Shown piece after piece: positions 34,559 through 43,760 of a DNA stretch of 64,000 nucleotides. The DNA is from Sphingomicrobium clamense (GTDB taxonomy: Bacteria; Pseudomonadota; Alphaproteobacteria; Sphingomonadales; Sphingomonadaceae). The DNA lies in contig NZ_JAHVAH010000001.1 in NCBI RefSeq assembly GCF_019264355.1, forward strand, positions 2,030,001 to 2,094,000, read 5' to 3'. A model generated the notes under the pieces. The model had not been told where the DNA came from. It saw only the letters and a program-made list of their open reading frames with translations, and searched no databases. Both the position numbers and the translations under genes were made by a program. Positions within the stretch are counted from its first letter, which is position 1, and each line of letters starts with the position of its first letter.

Positions 34559-35598
34559 CGGCGATTCCCCTCTTCGTCGCAGTCTAACTCTTCATCAGGG
34601 TCCTCTTCGTCCTCGCCCAGATCCTCGATCTGGAGCTCGGAGACGTAGGGGCCCTCATAATGCTCGCCCTTTAGCGCGGTATCGCCCGAATCCGCCAGTG
34701 CCGCGTTCAACTCCGCGCCGATCACCACGCCAAAGCCGACAATGTAGAAGAAGATCAGCGTGATCATCACGCCCGCAATGCTGCCATAGGTGCGTTCATA
34801 CCCGCCGAACAGCCCGATCGCATTGGGCAGCAATTCGACCGTGATCAGCCACCACACTGTCACCAGCGCCGCGCCCGGCCACTTCTTGCACTGGCGCTTG
34901 CGATAGCGCGTCGGCGTCAACAGGAAGAAGATCAGGTAGATCGTCCCGAACAAAGCCGCTGCGGGGATCAGGCGATAGAGGCCAAGGTCGGTCGCGACAT
35001 CGTCGGTAAAGGGCACCGCCTCGTTGATCGCATGCTGCAACCCGGTCAGCGCCACCGTGGCCGCAAATGCTGCCATCAACAGCACCACCGCGCCCACGAT
35101 CATTCCGATCGAACCCAGCCGATACTCCCAGAAGGGCGCCGAATATTTGACGCCATAGGCACGGCGTAAAATGTCGCGGATCGTCTCGATGAAGCTCGCC
35201 GCAGTCCAGAGCCCGACGAGCGCACCGAACCACAGAAGCAGGCCCGAGCGCGCATTGGCGACATCGAATAGCGGCCCGGCCAGCACTTCGGCGACGTTGG
35301 GCGGCAGCTGTGACAGGATGGTCAGGATCGCGCTATCGCTGCTCCCGTCACGGCCCAGCAGCTGAGCGACCGCGGTCGCCAGGATGATGAACGGAAACAG
35401 GGCGAGCAGAGAGATATAGGCAAGGTTGCCGGCATGGACGAACCCGTCCGAATAGACGCCCACGCCCACGCGCTTGAGCACGGTGAGCGTGTTTTCCTTG
35501 CTGAATTTCCGCTTGAGCGCCTCCTTGCCGAAACGCGCATGGATCGCGGCGCTGCGCTTGCGTCTCGCCTCGGGGCTCTCGGGGGAACGACCGGTCAC
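34555..35598 (-). CDS. YihY/BrkB-family inner-membrane protein
   Basis: 347 residues. The YihY/virulence factor BrkB fold has about six membrane helices. Visible: AGNLAYISLLALFPFIILATAVAQL, GLLLWFGALVGLWTAASFIETIRDILRRAYG, MIVGAVVLLMAAFAATVAL, AALFGTIYLIFFLLTP, GAALVTVWWLITVELLPNAIG and GVMITLIFFYIVGFGVVIGAELN. The C-terminal 60 residues are acidic and cytoplasmic. Family function is unclear. It sits 14 bases after the DnaJ-like gene and overlaps fabI by 4 bases. Confidence 0.9.
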   Translation of the reverse strand: MTGRSPESPEARRKRSAAIHARFGKEALKRKFSKENTLTVLKRVGVGVYSDGFVHAGNLAYISLLALFPFIILATAVAQLLGRDGSSDSAILTILSQLPPNVAEVLAGPLFDVANARSGLLLWFGALVGLWTAASFIETIRDILRRAYGVKYSAPFWEYRLGSIGMIVGAVVLLMAAFAATVALTGLQHAINEAVPFTDDVATDLGLYRLIPAAALFGTIYLIFFLLTPTRYRKRQCKKWPGAALVTVWWLITVELLPNAIGLFGGYERTYGSIAGVMITLIFFYIVGFGVVIGAELNAALADSGDTALKGEHYEGPYVSELQIEDLGEDEEDPDEELDCDEEGNRR

Positions 35599-35612
35599 AC
35601 CGCCCTAACGCG

Positions 35613-36560
35613 CTAAAGGCCCATTTCGCTTCGTACGCCCGCGGGCTTGTCGAAATCCTTCACGAACTTGGCAAGATCCGGATCGTCCTTGGGGATCTTG
35701 ATCTCCAGCGTGACCAGCTGGTCGCCGCGTCCGCCGCCCTTCTTCGACCAGCCTTTGCCTTTCAGCCGCAGCGTCGTGCCGCCGCTGGCGTTCTTCGGGA
35801 CCGTTACCATCACCGGACCGTCGACCGTCGGCGCCTTCACCTTCGCGCCCTCGACCGCTTCTTTGAGCGTCACGGGCAAGTCGACGCGGATATCGTCGCC
35901 GTCGCGGCGGAAATATTTGTGGCCCTTGACGATAATCGTGACGATCGCGTCGCCCTTGCCGCCCGGGCCGTCCTGGCCCTGCCCCGCCAGCCGGATCTTG
36001 GTCCCGTCCTCGACGCCCTGGGGCAGCTTCATGTCGATCGTCTTGCCGCCCGCCAGCTTGACCCGCTGCGGCTCGAGGCTTGCGGCATCTTCGAACGGCA
36101 CGGTCAACCGATAGGCGACGTCCGCGCCCTTGGGCCGCGGCGCGCTGCGCGTGCGGGTCTGGCCGCCGCCGAAGCCGCCGCCGCGCGGGCGGCTTCCGCC
36201 GAACAGGCCTTCGAACAGGTCGGACAGGTCTTCCATCCCGCCCGTGTCGAACCCGCCCGGGCCCGCGCCCGCCGCGCCGCCCTGGCCGGGACGAAACCCG
36301 CCAAATCCGCCGCCACCGCCCATGCCGAACGGCATCTTGGGGTTGCCCTCTTCGTCGATCTCGCCGCGGTCGTACTGCGCGCGTTTGTCCTTGTCCGACA
36401 GGATGTCGTACGCCTGCGTGACCTTGCCGAAGCGCTCGGCGGCCTTGGGATTGTCCTTGTTCCGGTCGGGGTGCAGCTGCTTGGCAAGGCTCCGATAGGC
36501 CTTCTTGATTTCGGCCTCGGAGGCTCCGCGCTTCACGCCCAGGTGCTGATATAGGTCCAT
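35613..36560 (-). CDS. DnaJ/CbpA-like co-chaperone
   Basis: 315 residues. J domain at 1-70 with the catalytic HPD in [17 protein letters not shown], then a Gly/Phe-rich linker (about 78-135: [30 protein letters not shown]), and two beta-sandwich domains (from about 145, [14 protein letters not shown] and [16 protein letters not shown]). There is no zinc-finger domain, so this is the CbpA type rather than DnaJ proper. It stimulates DnaK ATPase and delivers unfolded substrates. First gene of the minus-strand run; divergent from pdxH. Confidence 0.93.
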   Translation of the reverse strand: MDLYQHLGVKRGASEAEIKKAYRSLAKQLHPDRNKDNPKAAERFGKVTQAYDILSDKDKRAQYDRGEIDEEGNPKMPFGMGGGGGFGGFRPGQGGAAGAGPGGFDTGGMEDLSDLFEGLFGGSRPRGGGFGGGQTRTRSAPRPKGADVAYRLTVPFEDAASLEPQRVKLAGGKTIDMKLPQGVEDGTKIRLAGQGQDGPGGKGDAIVTIIVKGHKYFRRDGDDIRVDLPVTLKEAVEGAKVKAPTVDGPVMVTVPKNASGGTTLRLKGKGWSKKGGGRGDQLVTLEIKIPKDDPDLAKFVKDFDKPAGVRSEMGL

Positions 36561-36653
36561 AAGACGCCTCTTTAGTCACACCAAACGCCCGATGGCCAGA
36601 GGGGTTTCGGATTTTCGTTGCGGGTCCGGCGGCGCGGGCCTACCCCTGCGGCC

Positions 36654-37229
36654 ATGAACCCGTTCGACCTATTTAATGAATGGTACGAGGAGGCCAAGGC
36701 CTCCGAACCCTCCGACCCCAACGCCATGGCCGTCGCCACCGCCACCGCCGAGGGGCGCCCGTCGGTGCGGATGGTGCTGTTCAAGGATCACGGCCCCGAC
36801 GGGTGGGTGTTCTACACCAACACCCTCTCGCGAAAAGGGGAGGAATTGGCCGAAAACGACCGCGCCGCGCTCTGCATCCACTGGAAGAGCTCCTACAAGC
36901 AGGTCCGCATCGAAGGACCCGTCGAACAGGTAACCGACGCTGAAGCCGACGCCTATTTCGCCAGCCGCGAACGCTCCAAGCAACTCGCCGCCTCCGCCTC
37001 GCTCCAGAGCCAGGAACTCGAAAGCCGCGAGCTGTTCGAGGCCAAGGTCGACGAGCTCGACAAGCTCTATTGCGACAGCGACCTTCCCCGCCCGCCCCAC
37101 TGGACCGGCTACCGCGTCATCCCGCGCTGCATCGAATTCTGGGAAGGCACGCAAGAACGCATGCACCACCGCCGCCTGTTCACAGACGAGGGGAACGGAC
37201 GCTGGAGCGAGACATTGCTCTACCCGTGA
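36654..37229 (+). CDS. pdxH: pyridoxamine 5'-phosphate oxidase
   Basis: 191 residues from the ATG at 36654 (an earlier in-frame ATG at 36618 adds an unlikely basic stretch). Family landmarks: FNEWYEEAKASEPSDPNAMA, RPSVRMVLFKDHGPDGWVFYTN (FMN site), SRKGEELAENDRAALCIHWK and RLFTDEGNGRWSETLLYP. It oxidises pyridoxine/pyridoxamine phosphate to PLP, the cofactor of SPT and SerC in this window. Its end overlaps the CDF gene by 4 bases. Confidence 0.95.
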   Translation: MNPFDLFNEWYEEAKASEPSDPNAMAVATATAEGRPSVRMVLFKDHGPDGWVFYTNTLSRKGEELAENDRAALCIHWKSSYKQVRIEGPVEQVTDAEADAYFASRERSKQLAASASLQSQELESRELFEAKVDELDKLYCDSDLPRPPHWTGYRVIPRCIEFWEGTQERMHHRRLFTDEGNGRWSETLLYP

Positions 37230-38164
37230 GCGGATTTCACGGACATCATCACGGGCACGATCACGGCCCCTCCCGCGCGCAGCTGACCGGCCGCGCCGCG
37301 CTCGCGTCCATTTCGGTCGCGCTGTTCCTCGTCGGGCTCAAGGTTTGGGCCAGCTGGGGCACCGGCTCGGTTGCCATGCTCGGCAGCCTTGCCGACACTG
37401 CGCTCGACCTGCTCGCCAGCCTCGTCACCTTCTTCGGCGTCCGCTTCGCCGCCATGCCCGCGGACGAAGAGCACCGCTTCGGCCACGGCAAGGCCGAGGC
37501 ACTCGCCGCGCTATTCCAGGTCGTGCTGATCAGCTTCTCCGCGCTCGGCATCGCCTATCGCGCCTTCCTCCAGTTCGGCGCTGACGAACCCACCCGGGAA
37601 CTCGAGCTGGGCGTCGGCGTCTCGGTCGTCGCGATTCTCGTCACGCTCGGCCTCCTCGCCTACCAACGCTACGTGATCCGCAAGACCGGCTCGGTCGCGA
37701 TCATGACCGACCATGTCCACTATCAATCGGACCTGCTGCTCAACCTCTCGGTCATCGCCGCGCTCGTGCTCGACCAGCTATTCGGCTTTCACTTCATCGA
37801 CCCGCTCTTCGGTTTCGCCATCGCGGTCTGGCTGATGATCGGCGCCTGGCGTGGCGCGACCCATGCCATCGACCAGCTGATGGACCGCGAATGGGACGAC
37901 GAAAAACGCGACCGCTTCCTCGACATGGTCAAGGCGCATCCCGAACTGCACGGCATTCACGAGCTGCGTACCCGCACCTCGGGCGGCCACGACTTCGCAC
38001 AATTCCACATCTGGCTCGATCCCGACATGACGGTCGCCGAAGCCCATGACGTGATGGACGAGGTCGAGGCGATGATCCGCAAGGAATTTCCCGACACCGA
38101 CATTCTCATCCATCCCGATCCCAAGGACTTGGAAGAGCGCGGACAGGATACCACCCCCGAATGA
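37226..38164 (+). CDS. cation diffusion facilitator family transporter
   Basis: 312 residues from a GTG at 37226 overlapping the pdxH stop. N-terminal His-rich motif (HGHHHGHDHG) then six membrane helices, with the metal site in helix 2 (LADTALDLLASLVTFFGV) and helix 5 (MTDHVHYQSDLLLNLSV), and a C-terminal cytoplasmic domain (HGIHELRTRTSGG, DFAQFHIWLDPDMTV). It exports Zn2+, Fe2+ or similar ions by proton antiport, as FieF/YiiP. The metal preference is not clear from sequence; the DxxxD/HxxxD pattern fits FieF-like. Confidence 0.94.
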   Translation: MSGFHGHHHGHDHGPSRAQLTGRAALASISVALFLVGLKVWASWGTGSVAMLGSLADTALDLLASLVTFFGVRFAAMPADEEHRFGHGKAEALAALFQVVLISFSALGIAYRAFLQFGADEPTRELELGVGVSVVAILVTLGLLAYQRYVIRKTGSVAIMTDHVHYQSDLLLNLSVIAALVLDQLFGFHFIDPLFGFAIAVWLMIGAWRGATHAIDQLMDREWDDEKRDRFLDMVKAHPELHGIHELRTRTSGGHDFAQFHIWLDPDMTVAEAHDVMDEVEAMIRKEFPDTDILIHPDPKDLEERGQDTTPE

Positions 38165-38952
38165 CCGACATTCCTTTCACGCAGGTCGATGCCTTCGTCG
38201 TCGACGGCAAGCCGTTGACCGGCAATCCGGCCGCAGTGATGATCCTCGACGACTGGCTGCCCGACGAGACGATGCAGGCCGTCGCGGTCGAGAACAACCT
38301 GTCCGAAACCGCCTTCCTCGGGAAGGCCGACGGCGGCGAAGCCGACTGGCACCTGCGCTGGTTCACGCCTTCGTCGGAGGTCAACATGTGCGGGCACGCG
38401 ACCATCGCGTCGGGTCATGTCGTCATCGACGATGCGCCAAGTGTCCGTTTCAAGACGAAGAGCGGTGTGCTCCCGGTGTCGCGCGACGGCGACACGCTGA
38501 TCCTCGACCTGCCCGCAAACCCCGTCGCCGAAGTCGACCGCGCCGACCTCTGTCAGGCCCTCGGCATCGCACCGCGCCCCCTGCACTTCACCGACCGCTA
38601 CGACGGCGCGGCGATAGTGTTGCTGGACAGCCAGGAGGACGTCGAAGCGGTCTCGCCCGATTTCGCGGCGCTACGCGATTACCCTTATCTCGTCATCGTC
38701 ACCGCGCCCGGCCGCGACACCGATATCGCCAGCCGAGTCTTTGCAGGCGGGTTCGGGATCGACGAGGATCCGGTGACCGGCTCGGCCCACGCCGCACTCG
38801 GACCTTTCTGGGCCGACCGCCTCGGTCGCGACCGCTTTACCGCGCTGCAAGCCTCCGCGCGCGGCGGTCATCTCGACATCCATCTCGATGGCGACCGCGT
38901 CAAACTCGGCGGAATTTGCCTGACCGTGATCGAAGGGACTTTCCGGCTCTAG
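38161..38952 (+). CDS. PhzF-family isomerase-like protein
   Basis: 263 residues. PhzF fold: [32 protein letters not shown] with the conserved Glu, [20 protein letters not shown], then [19 protein letters not shown]. The family includes phenazine isomerase PhzF and many housekeeping proteins of unknown substrate; there are no phenazine genes here, so a phenazine role is unlikely. Overlaps the CDF gene by 4 bases and is tail-to-tail with mnmA (4-base overlap). Confidence 0.9.
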   Translation: MTDIPFTQVDAFVVDGKPLTGNPAAVMILDDWLPDETMQAVAVENNLSETAFLGKADGGEADWHLRWFTPSSEVNMCGHATIASGHVVIDDAPSVRFKTKSGVLPVSRDGDTLILDLPANPVAEVDRADLCQALGIAPRPLHFTDRYDGAAIVLLDSQEDVEAVSPDFAALRDYPYLVIVTAPGRDTDIASRVFAGGFGIDEDPVTGSAHAALGPFWADRLGRDRFTALQASARGGHLDIHLDGDRVKLGGICLTVIEGTFRL

Positions 38953-40052
38953 GCCGGCTCCAACGCCGCCGCCTGCGTCTCGGTGATCGTGCCACCACCG
39001 AGCAATCGCTCGCCATCATAAAACACCGCCGACTGTCCCGGCGCGACCCCATATTCGGGCTTGGCGAAGGTCACGCGGCTACCGTCCCACAGCGCGGGCG
39101 TCGGCGGCGCAAGGCTGCGTACCTTGGCCTCAACCTCGCGCTGGTCCTCGGCAAGCCAGTTGATATCCTCGACGCTGGCCGACGCGACCGCGAGCGCGCG
39201 GCGCGGTCCGACCCGCACAATTCGCGCATCGGGCTCGATCCCGACTACGTAAACCGGCTCCGCCAGCCCACCGATCTCGAGCCCGCGCCGCTGTCCGATC
39301 GTATAGTGGACCACACCCTCATGCTGTCCGAGCACCGTGCCGTCGACATGGACGATGTCGCCCGGTGCCGCCGTTTCGGGGCGCAGCTTCTTGACCAGCG
39401 AAGCATAGTCGCCGTCGGGCACGAAGCAGATATCCTGGCTGTCGGGCTTGCCCGCCACTTCCAGCCCCGCCCCTTCAGCGATCTGCCGGACTTCGGGCTT
39501 GGGCATGTCGCCCAGCGGGAAGCGCAGGAAGTCGAGCTGCTCTGCAGTCGTGCCATAAAGGAAATAGCTCTGGTCGCGGCGCGGGTCCTTGCCCTTCCAC
39601 AGCTCCACCCGCCCCTCGCGCTCGACGCGGCGGACATAGTGGCCGGTGGCAAGGCAGGTCGCCCCCAGCTCCTTGGCGAAGCCGATCAGGTCGACAAACT
39701 TCACCCCCTGGTTGCACTGGGTGCAGGGAATGGGCGTGCGGCCCTTGGCATATTCGTCGGCAAACTGGTCGATCACGCCTTCGCGAAAGCGCGTTTCGTA
39801 ATCGAGCACGTAATGCGGGATACCCAGATTGTCGCACACCACCTTGGCATCGTAGATGTCCTGTCCCGCACAGCAGCTGCCCGAGCGCGCTACCGCCTCG
39901 CCATGATCGTAAAGCTGCATCGTCACGCCGATCACCTCGGCCCCCGTCTGCGCCGCCAGCACGGCGACCACGGACGAGTCCACGCCGCCTGACATGGCGA
40001 CGACGATACGCGCTTCGCTGGGCGCGACGGGAAGATCGAAGTTTCGGGACAT
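38949..40052 (-). CDS. mnmA: tRNA-specific 2-thiouridylase MnmA
   Basis: 367 residues. PP-loop at [35 protein letters not shown], the catalytic Cys of [27 protein letters not shown] (second catalytic region) and the tRNA-binding [19 protein letters not shown]. It puts sulfur on U34 of tRNA for Lys, Glu and Gln. Convergent with the PhzF-like gene and divergent from the small gene at 40099. Confidence 0.96.
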   Translation of the reverse strand: MSRNFDLPVAPSEARIVVAMSGGVDSSVVAVLAAQTGAEVIGVTMQLYDHGEAVARSGSCCAGQDIYDAKVVCDNLGIPHYVLDYETRFREGVIDQFADEYAKGRTPIPCTQCNQGVKFVDLIGFAKELGATCLATGHYVRRVEREGRVELWKGKDPRRDQSYFLYGTTAEQLDFLRFPLGDMPKPEVRQIAEGAGLEVAGKPDSQDICFVPDGDYASLVKKLRPETAAPGDIVHVDGTVLGQHEGVVHYTIGQRRGLEIGGLAEPVYVVGIEPDARIVRVGPRRALAVASASVEDINWLAEDQREVEAKVRSLAPPTPALWDGSRVTFAKPEYGVAPGQSAVFYDGERLLGGGTITETQAAALEPA

Positions 40053-40098
40053 TTCGGGCGCGTCTTTACCGGAAATTCACCCTGTTCGCATAGACCCA

Positions 40099-40338
40099 AT
40101 GGCGAAACAGGTGGGGAAGGAGCGGTTTTTGGCCCGCTACGAGAAGGAATTGGAGGCAGCCGGAGAGGCTCCGCTCGATATTGTGGAGTGGATTTCGGCC
40201 CTCGCGAAGAAGGAAGGCGAAAAGGGTGCCGATTCGCATGGTGCACAGGTGGCACGGATGCTGTCGGGACTGGATTGCGGAGAGACGCTGGGGGGCGCTT
40301 TTGCGCCCTCACGGTTAACGGGACCAAAGGAAAAATAA
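40099..40338 (+). CDS. small hypothetical protein upstream of sciP
   Basis: 79 residues from the ATG at 40099; no strong ribosome site. Charged, helical-looking sequence (ERFLARYEKELEAAGEAP, VEWISALAKKEGEKG) with a possible C-terminal tail rich in Gly/Pro. No family recognised. The end of the frame crosses one arm of the GTTAAC inverted repeat. Codon use is compatible with a real gene, but a spurious frame cannot be excluded. Confidence 0.5.
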   Translation: MAKQVGKERFLARYEKELEAAGEAPLDIVEWISALAKKEGEKGADSHGAQVARMLSGLDCGETLGGAFAPSRLTGPKEK

Positions 40339-40352
40339 GGACCCCGTTAACC
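40313..40352 (+). promoter_or_regulatory. GTTAAC inverted repeat upstream of sciP, candidate cell-cycle regulator sites
   Basis: GGTTAACGGG at 40313-40322 and its exact inverse CCCGTTAACC at 40343-40352 are separated by 20 bases; the two GTTAAC cores are 32 bases apart, about three helical turns. Each arm carries TTAACC/TTAACG, resembling CtrA half-sites. In Caulobacter sciP is under CtrA control, so a CtrA-type role is plausible. There is no T run to suggest a terminator. Confidence 0.5.
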
Positions 40353-40429
40353 TTGGGCGATGAGAATTTGTTGAATTGCGGGCCGTTAAAAGAGGTCCAT
40401 CGAAGTTGAACAGGAACTGAGGCAAGAGA

Positions 40430-40729
40430 ATGCTCGAGAATCAGAAAATCCGGCCAGCCCAGGTTGTCGGTCCGCTTGGCGAACCGCTGACCATGGAATC
40501 GCTGCCGCCCGCCAACACCACTCGTTGGGTGGTTCGCCGCAAGGCGGAGGTGGTCGCTGCGGTCGCCGGGGGCCTGCTCACCGTCGATGAGGCGTGCGAA
40601 CGCTACGCCTTGAGCCTCGAAGAGTTTACCAGCTGGCAACGTGCTGTGGACCGGTCGGGCATGCCCGGCCTGCGGGTCACCCGCCTCAAGCAGTATCGCG
40701 ACCAGTATGAGCGCCAACAGCGCTACTAG
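40430..40729 (+). CDS. sciP: CtrA inhibitor SciP
   Basis: 99 residues (DUF1153 family). Conserved sequence MPxx-like start, then RPAQVVGPLGEPLTMESLPP, RWVVRRKAEVVAAVAGGLLT and the helix-turn-helix VDEACERYALSLEEFTSWQRA, with LRVTRLKQYRDQY at the end. In Caulobacter SciP is a small DNA-binding protein that blocks transcription activation by CtrA late in the cell cycle. Length and sequence match. GGCAAGAGA upstream is the ribosome site, and a strong terminator follows. Confidence 0.95.
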   Translation: MLENQKIRPAQVVGPLGEPLTMESLPPANTTRWVVRRKAEVVAAVAGGLLTVDEACERYALSLEEFTSWQRAVDRSGMPGLRVTRLKQYRDQYERQQRY

Positions 40730-40767
40730 GTTCAACTCCCACAGGGTTCACCCTCGCTACGACTACG

Positions 40768-40799
40768 GCCCCGCCTTCCCCGGCGGGGCCTTTTTTTTG
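40768..40799 (+). terminator. Rho-independent terminator of sciP
   Basis: GGCCCCGCC pairs with GGCGGGGCC around a short loop, followed by eight T at 40791-40798. It lies 40 bases after the sciP stop. One of the clearest terminators in the window. Confidence 0.9.
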
Positions 40800-40842
40800 C
40801 GCCCGCGAAGGGTCGTGCCGCTTGCCAAACGATTTCGACTCC

Positions 40843-40868
40843 GGAACATTAGTCCCGCATCGGGGGTT
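40843..40868 (+). promoter_or_regulatory. possible EcfG-type general-stress promoter
   Basis: GGAAC at 40843-40847 is followed after 17 bases by GGTT at 40865-40868, one base away from GGAAC-N16/17-CGTT, the general-stress promoter of alphaproteobacteria. The GlsB-type stress membrane protein starts 73 bases downstream at 40941. Confidence 0.45.
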
Positions 40869-40940
40869 CAAACGGTGCAACAGCAACTGGCCCGGGGCGT
40901 AAATTCCCAAAAAAACCCCGGGCGCAACAGGAGGGAATCT

Positions 40941-41195
40941 ATGGGTTGGATTGTCGTTATTATCGTCGGTGGCCTGATCGGTTGGGTCGCAAGCATGATC
41001 ATGCGGACCGACGCGCAGCAGGGAATCCTGCTCAACATCGTCGTCGGCATCGTCGGCGCGCTGCTCGCCGGCCTGCTCATCCCGGGTGCCTCGATCACCG
41101 CGGGTGTCAGCATTACCAGCATCCTCTGGTCGCTCTTGGGCGCCGTGGTCCTGCTGGGGATCGTCAACCTCGTGAAGCGAGGCTCGGTCCGCTAG
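40941..41195 (+). CDS. GlsB/YeaQ/YmgE-family stress-response membrane protein
   Basis: 84 residues from the ATG at 40941, with CAGGAGGG upstream. Three hydrophobic segments: GWIVVIIVGGLIGWVASMIM, GILLNIVVGIVGALLAGLLI and ILWSLLGAVVLLGIVNLV, as in transglycosylase-associated (GlsB/YeaQ) proteins. Small inner-membrane proteins of unknown function, often induced by stress. A possible EcfG promoter lies upstream and a perfect terminator follows. A paralogue is encoded at 42080-42340. Confidence 0.9.
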   Translation: MGWIVVIIVGGLIGWVASMIMRTDAQQGILLNIVVGIVGALLAGLLIPGASITAGVSITSILWSLLGAVVLLGIVNLVKRGSVR

Positions 41196-41220
41196 CTTCG
41201 ACAGAAGCCTGAACGGAACA

Positions 41221-41250
41221 GGCCGCCGGACACGTTCCGGCGGCCTTTTT
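41221..41250 (+). terminator. Rho-independent terminator after the GlsB-type gene
   Basis: GGCCGCCGGA at 41221-41230 is perfectly complementary to TCCGGCGGCC at 41236-41245, loop 5 bases, then five T. It lies 25 bases after the stop codon. Confidence 0.92.
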
Positions 41251-41255
41251 CGTGC

Positions 41256-41990
41256 CTATTCGAGGTCGAAGCTCATCTGCAGCACGACCGCAACATCCTG
41301 CTCGCCGGGAACGATTTGGGTATCCGCGGCGTCTTCCATCGCCATCGAGCGCGCCGCGTTCATGACGATCGGCGGACGATTGGCCGCGCGGCCTTCGCTG
41401 ACCATCACCACCCGCGTCACGCGCTTGCCCATCGCGGCCGCATAAAGCTCGGCCCGCTGGCGGCCCTCGGCGATCGCGTTCGCGCGCGCCTCGTCCATCG
41501 CCGCATCGACGTCGTCGATCGACAGCATCGGGCCGTTAATCTGGTTGGCCCCAACCGACACCAGCGCATCGATGATCTCGCCCGACTTCGCGATGTCGCG
41601 AAAGCGCACGCTGACCTGGTTGGTCGCGACATAGCCGGTCAACACCGGCCCTTCGCCGGATTCGCGGCGATAGTCATATTGCGGATTGAGGCTGAGCTGG
41701 CTGGTGCGGATGTCACGTTCCGCCACCCCCGCCTCGCGCAGCGCGGCCAGCACTTGCGACATGCGCTGTGCATTCTGGCGGATCGCCTCCTGCGCGGTGC
41801 GCGCGCGGGTCTGCACACCGGTGCTGATCGTCGCGATGTCTGGCACCCGGGTGGTCTTGCCCGTGACCGTCAGGTCGAGCCGCGTGGCGTCTTCGGCCAA
41901 GGCCGGCGCGGTCTGCACTTGCGCCATGGCGGTCGCGGGGTTGAGCGCCAGCGCGGCGGCGAGAATGGGAAGGATACGCGTGGAAGTCAT
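41256..41990 (-). CDS. exported SIMPL-domain (DUF541) protein
   Basis: 244 residues from the ATG at 41990, followed by a signal peptide (ILPILAAALALNPATAMAQ). SIMPL domain: LDLTVTGKTTRVPDIATISTG, RMSQVLAALREAGVAERDIRTSQLSLNPQYDYR, TGYVATNQVSVRFRDIAKSGEIIDALVSVGANQINGP-type and EGRQRAELYAAAMGKRVTRV. Periplasmic oligomeric proteins (E. coli YggE) of unclear function, associated with oxidative stress. It lies between two GlsB-type genes. Confidence 0.9.
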   Translation of the reverse strand: MTSTRILPILAAALALNPATAMAQVQTAPALAEDATRLDLTVTGKTTRVPDIATISTGVQTRARTAQEAIRQNAQRMSQVLAALREAGVAERDIRTSQLSLNPQYDYRRESGEGPVLTGYVATNQVSVRFRDIAKSGEIIDALVSVGANQINGPMLSIDDVDAAMDEARANAIAEGRQRAELYAAAMGKRVTRVVMVSEGRAANRPPIVMNAARSMAMEDAADTQIVPGEQDVAVVLQMSFDLE

Positions 41991-42079
41991 GATCTGGCCT
42001 CTCTCAACAGCAAGGGGGCGTCCGACAATCGGCGCCTCCCCCTGCACTTGGCATGAACGCTATTCGACGAACGGCTGCC

Positions 42080-42340
42080 CTATTTGCGGCGCAGGAACAG
42101 GCGGTAGGCGAGCAGGATCAGGAAGGCCCCTGCGATGGCAGCGAAGAAGCCCGCGCCCTCGCCCGCCTCGTACCAGCCGACGGCCTTGCCGAGGAAACCG
42201 GCCAGCATCGCGCCCGCAATGCCAAGGAGAATCGTGATGAAACAGCCGCCCGGATCCTTGCCCGGCATCAGCAATTTGGCGATCGCGCCCGCGACCAACC
42301 CAATGAAAATCCAACCGATAAAACCATATTCCGGCGACAT
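42080..42340 (-). CDS. GlsB/YeaQ/YmgE-family membrane protein
   Basis: 86 residues from the ATG at 42340, preceded by AAGGAGACGGTC. Three hydrophobic segments: FIGWIFIGLVAGAIAKLLMP, ITILLGIAGAMLAGFLGKAVG and FFAAIAGAFLILLAYRLFL. It retains the GxxxGWxxxGLxxG start and the KDPGG loop typical of transglycosylase-associated proteins. Paralogous to the gene at 40941 but on the opposite strand; the SIMPL gene lies downstream on the same strand. Confidence 0.9.
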   Translation of the reverse strand: MSPEYGFIGWIFIGLVAGAIAKLLMPGKDPGGCFITILLGIAGAMLAGFLGKAVGWYEAGEGAGFFAAIAGAFLILLAYRLFLRRK

Positions 42341-42565
42341 GACCGTCTCCTTACCCTTTGGCGGGCTCCCCCGCATTTGGCCTCGTTGCACCGTAGCAAC
42401 CCTTTTCGACAAATGACCATGGGGGCACTTGGTTGCATTGCGCCACGCGTGTAGACGTGAAGGAAAGTCCGTTTTGTGGCGCAAGGCCGCGCTTGCGGAC
42501 GGTGACTTAATAGCCTAATACAGTTGCTCGGACGAAGGAGCGGGCTGCGCCCGAGACAGGAAGAC

Positions 42566-43756
42566 ATGAACATGAACGAACAGAGCGCGACGCTGGCGAT
42601 TGCCGCCGACGAAGAGCTGGAGGCACGTCGCAAGAAGCGCCGCATCCTGATGATCGTCGGGGCGGTGCTGGTGCTGGCACTGGTGGTGTTCGGCCTGTCG
42701 CGGATCGGCGGCAACGCCAGCGACAGCCCCGCCGCCGCAGGCGCGCAGCGCGCCGGACAGGCGGCGCGCGTGACGGTCATCGTGCCGGGCGCAAGCGACG
42801 TGGCGCGTACTATCACCGCATCGGGCTCGCTCGAGGCGCGCCGCGACCAGCCGGTCGGCGTGTCGGGACAGGGTGGCCGCGTGGTCAGCGTGCTGGCGGA
42901 GCCGGGCGACTGGGTCCGCCAGGGCCAGCTGCTCGCACAGATCGAACGCAGCGTGCAGAGCCAGGAAGCCGCGCAGATCCGCGCCAACGTCGCGGCCGCG
43001 CAGGCCGACGCCGCGCTCGCGAAGAACGAACTCGACCGCGCCAAGGCGCTCGAGGAACGCGGTTTCGTGTCCAAGGCCGATATCGATCGCAAGCAGGCGG
43101 CCTATGACGCTGCCAACGCGCGCGTTCGCGTCAACCAGGCGCAGCTGGGCGCGACCAACGCCCGCATCGCGCAGCTCGATGTGCGCGCGCCCACTTCGGG
43201 CCTGATCCTCGACCGCAATGTCGAGGTCGGCCAGGTCGTGTCTGCGGGCACGCCCATGCTGTTCCGCATGGCGCGTGGCGGTGAGATGGAAATGCGCGCC
43301 AAGCTGTCGCAGCAGGATCTTAACCGCGTCAGCGTCGGCATGCCCGTCGAGGTCACGCCGGTCGGCTCGGACAAGGTCTTCACCGGCACCATCTGGCAGG
43401 TCTCGCCCGTCATCGACCCGCAGAACCGCCAGGGCGAGGTGCGCATCGCCATTCCCTATGACGAAGCCATTCGCCCGGGCGGATTTGCCGAAGCGCGCAT
43501 TTCGGGCGGCGTGACGAGCGCGCCGCTCCTGCCACAGTCGGCGGTGCTCGCCGATGCCGCGGGCAACTATGTCTACATCGTCAACGACAATGACGAGGTC
43601 GAACGTCGCAACGTGACGGTCGGCAGAGTGGATGACGAGGGCGTCACCATCGCTGCGGGGATCGACGGTACCGAACGTGTCGTCAGCCGCGCCGGCTCCT
43701 TCCTCGCCGAGGGTCGCAAGGTCGACCCCGTTCGCGAAGCGGCCGCCCAGGAGTAA
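42566..43756 (+). CDS. RND efflux periplasmic adaptor (membrane-fusion protein)
   Basis: 396 residues from the ATG at 42566, GACAGGAAGAC upstream. A single N-terminal membrane helix (ILMIVGAVLVLALVVFG, about 27-47), then the lipoyl-like domain (VGVSGQGGRVVSVLAEPGDWVRQGQLLAQIE), a coiled-coil hairpin (QEAAQIRANVAAAQADAALAK, ...), the second lipoyl half (LDVRAPTSGLILDRNVEVGQ), a beta-barrel and a membrane-proximal domain. It bridges the RND pump and an outer-membrane channel. No TolC-like gene is next to it. The permease follows after 4 bases. Confidence 0.94.
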   Translation: MNMNEQSATLAIAADEELEARRKKRRILMIVGAVLVLALVVFGLSRIGGNASDSPAAAGAQRAGQAARVTVIVPGASDVARTITASGSLEARRDQPVGVSGQGGRVVSVLAEPGDWVRQGQLLAQIERSVQSQEAAQIRANVAAAQADAALAKNELDRAKALEERGFVSKADIDRKQAAYDAANARVRVNQAQLGATNARIAQLDVRAPTSGLILDRNVEVGQVVSAGTPMLFRMARGGEMEMRAKLSQQDLNRVSVGMPVEVTPVGSDKVFTGTIWQVSPVIDPQNRQGEVRIAIPYDEAIRPGGFAEARISGGVTSAPLLPQSAVLADAAGNYVYIVNDNDEVERRNVTVGRVDDEGVTIAAGIDGTERVVSRAGSFLAEGRKVDPVREAAAQE

Positions 43757-43760
43757 TCCC

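Noticed and set aside
38161..38952. Phenazine biosynthesis
   Set aside because: Only a PhzF-family protein is present; none of the other phz genes are nearby and the family is mostly housekeeping.
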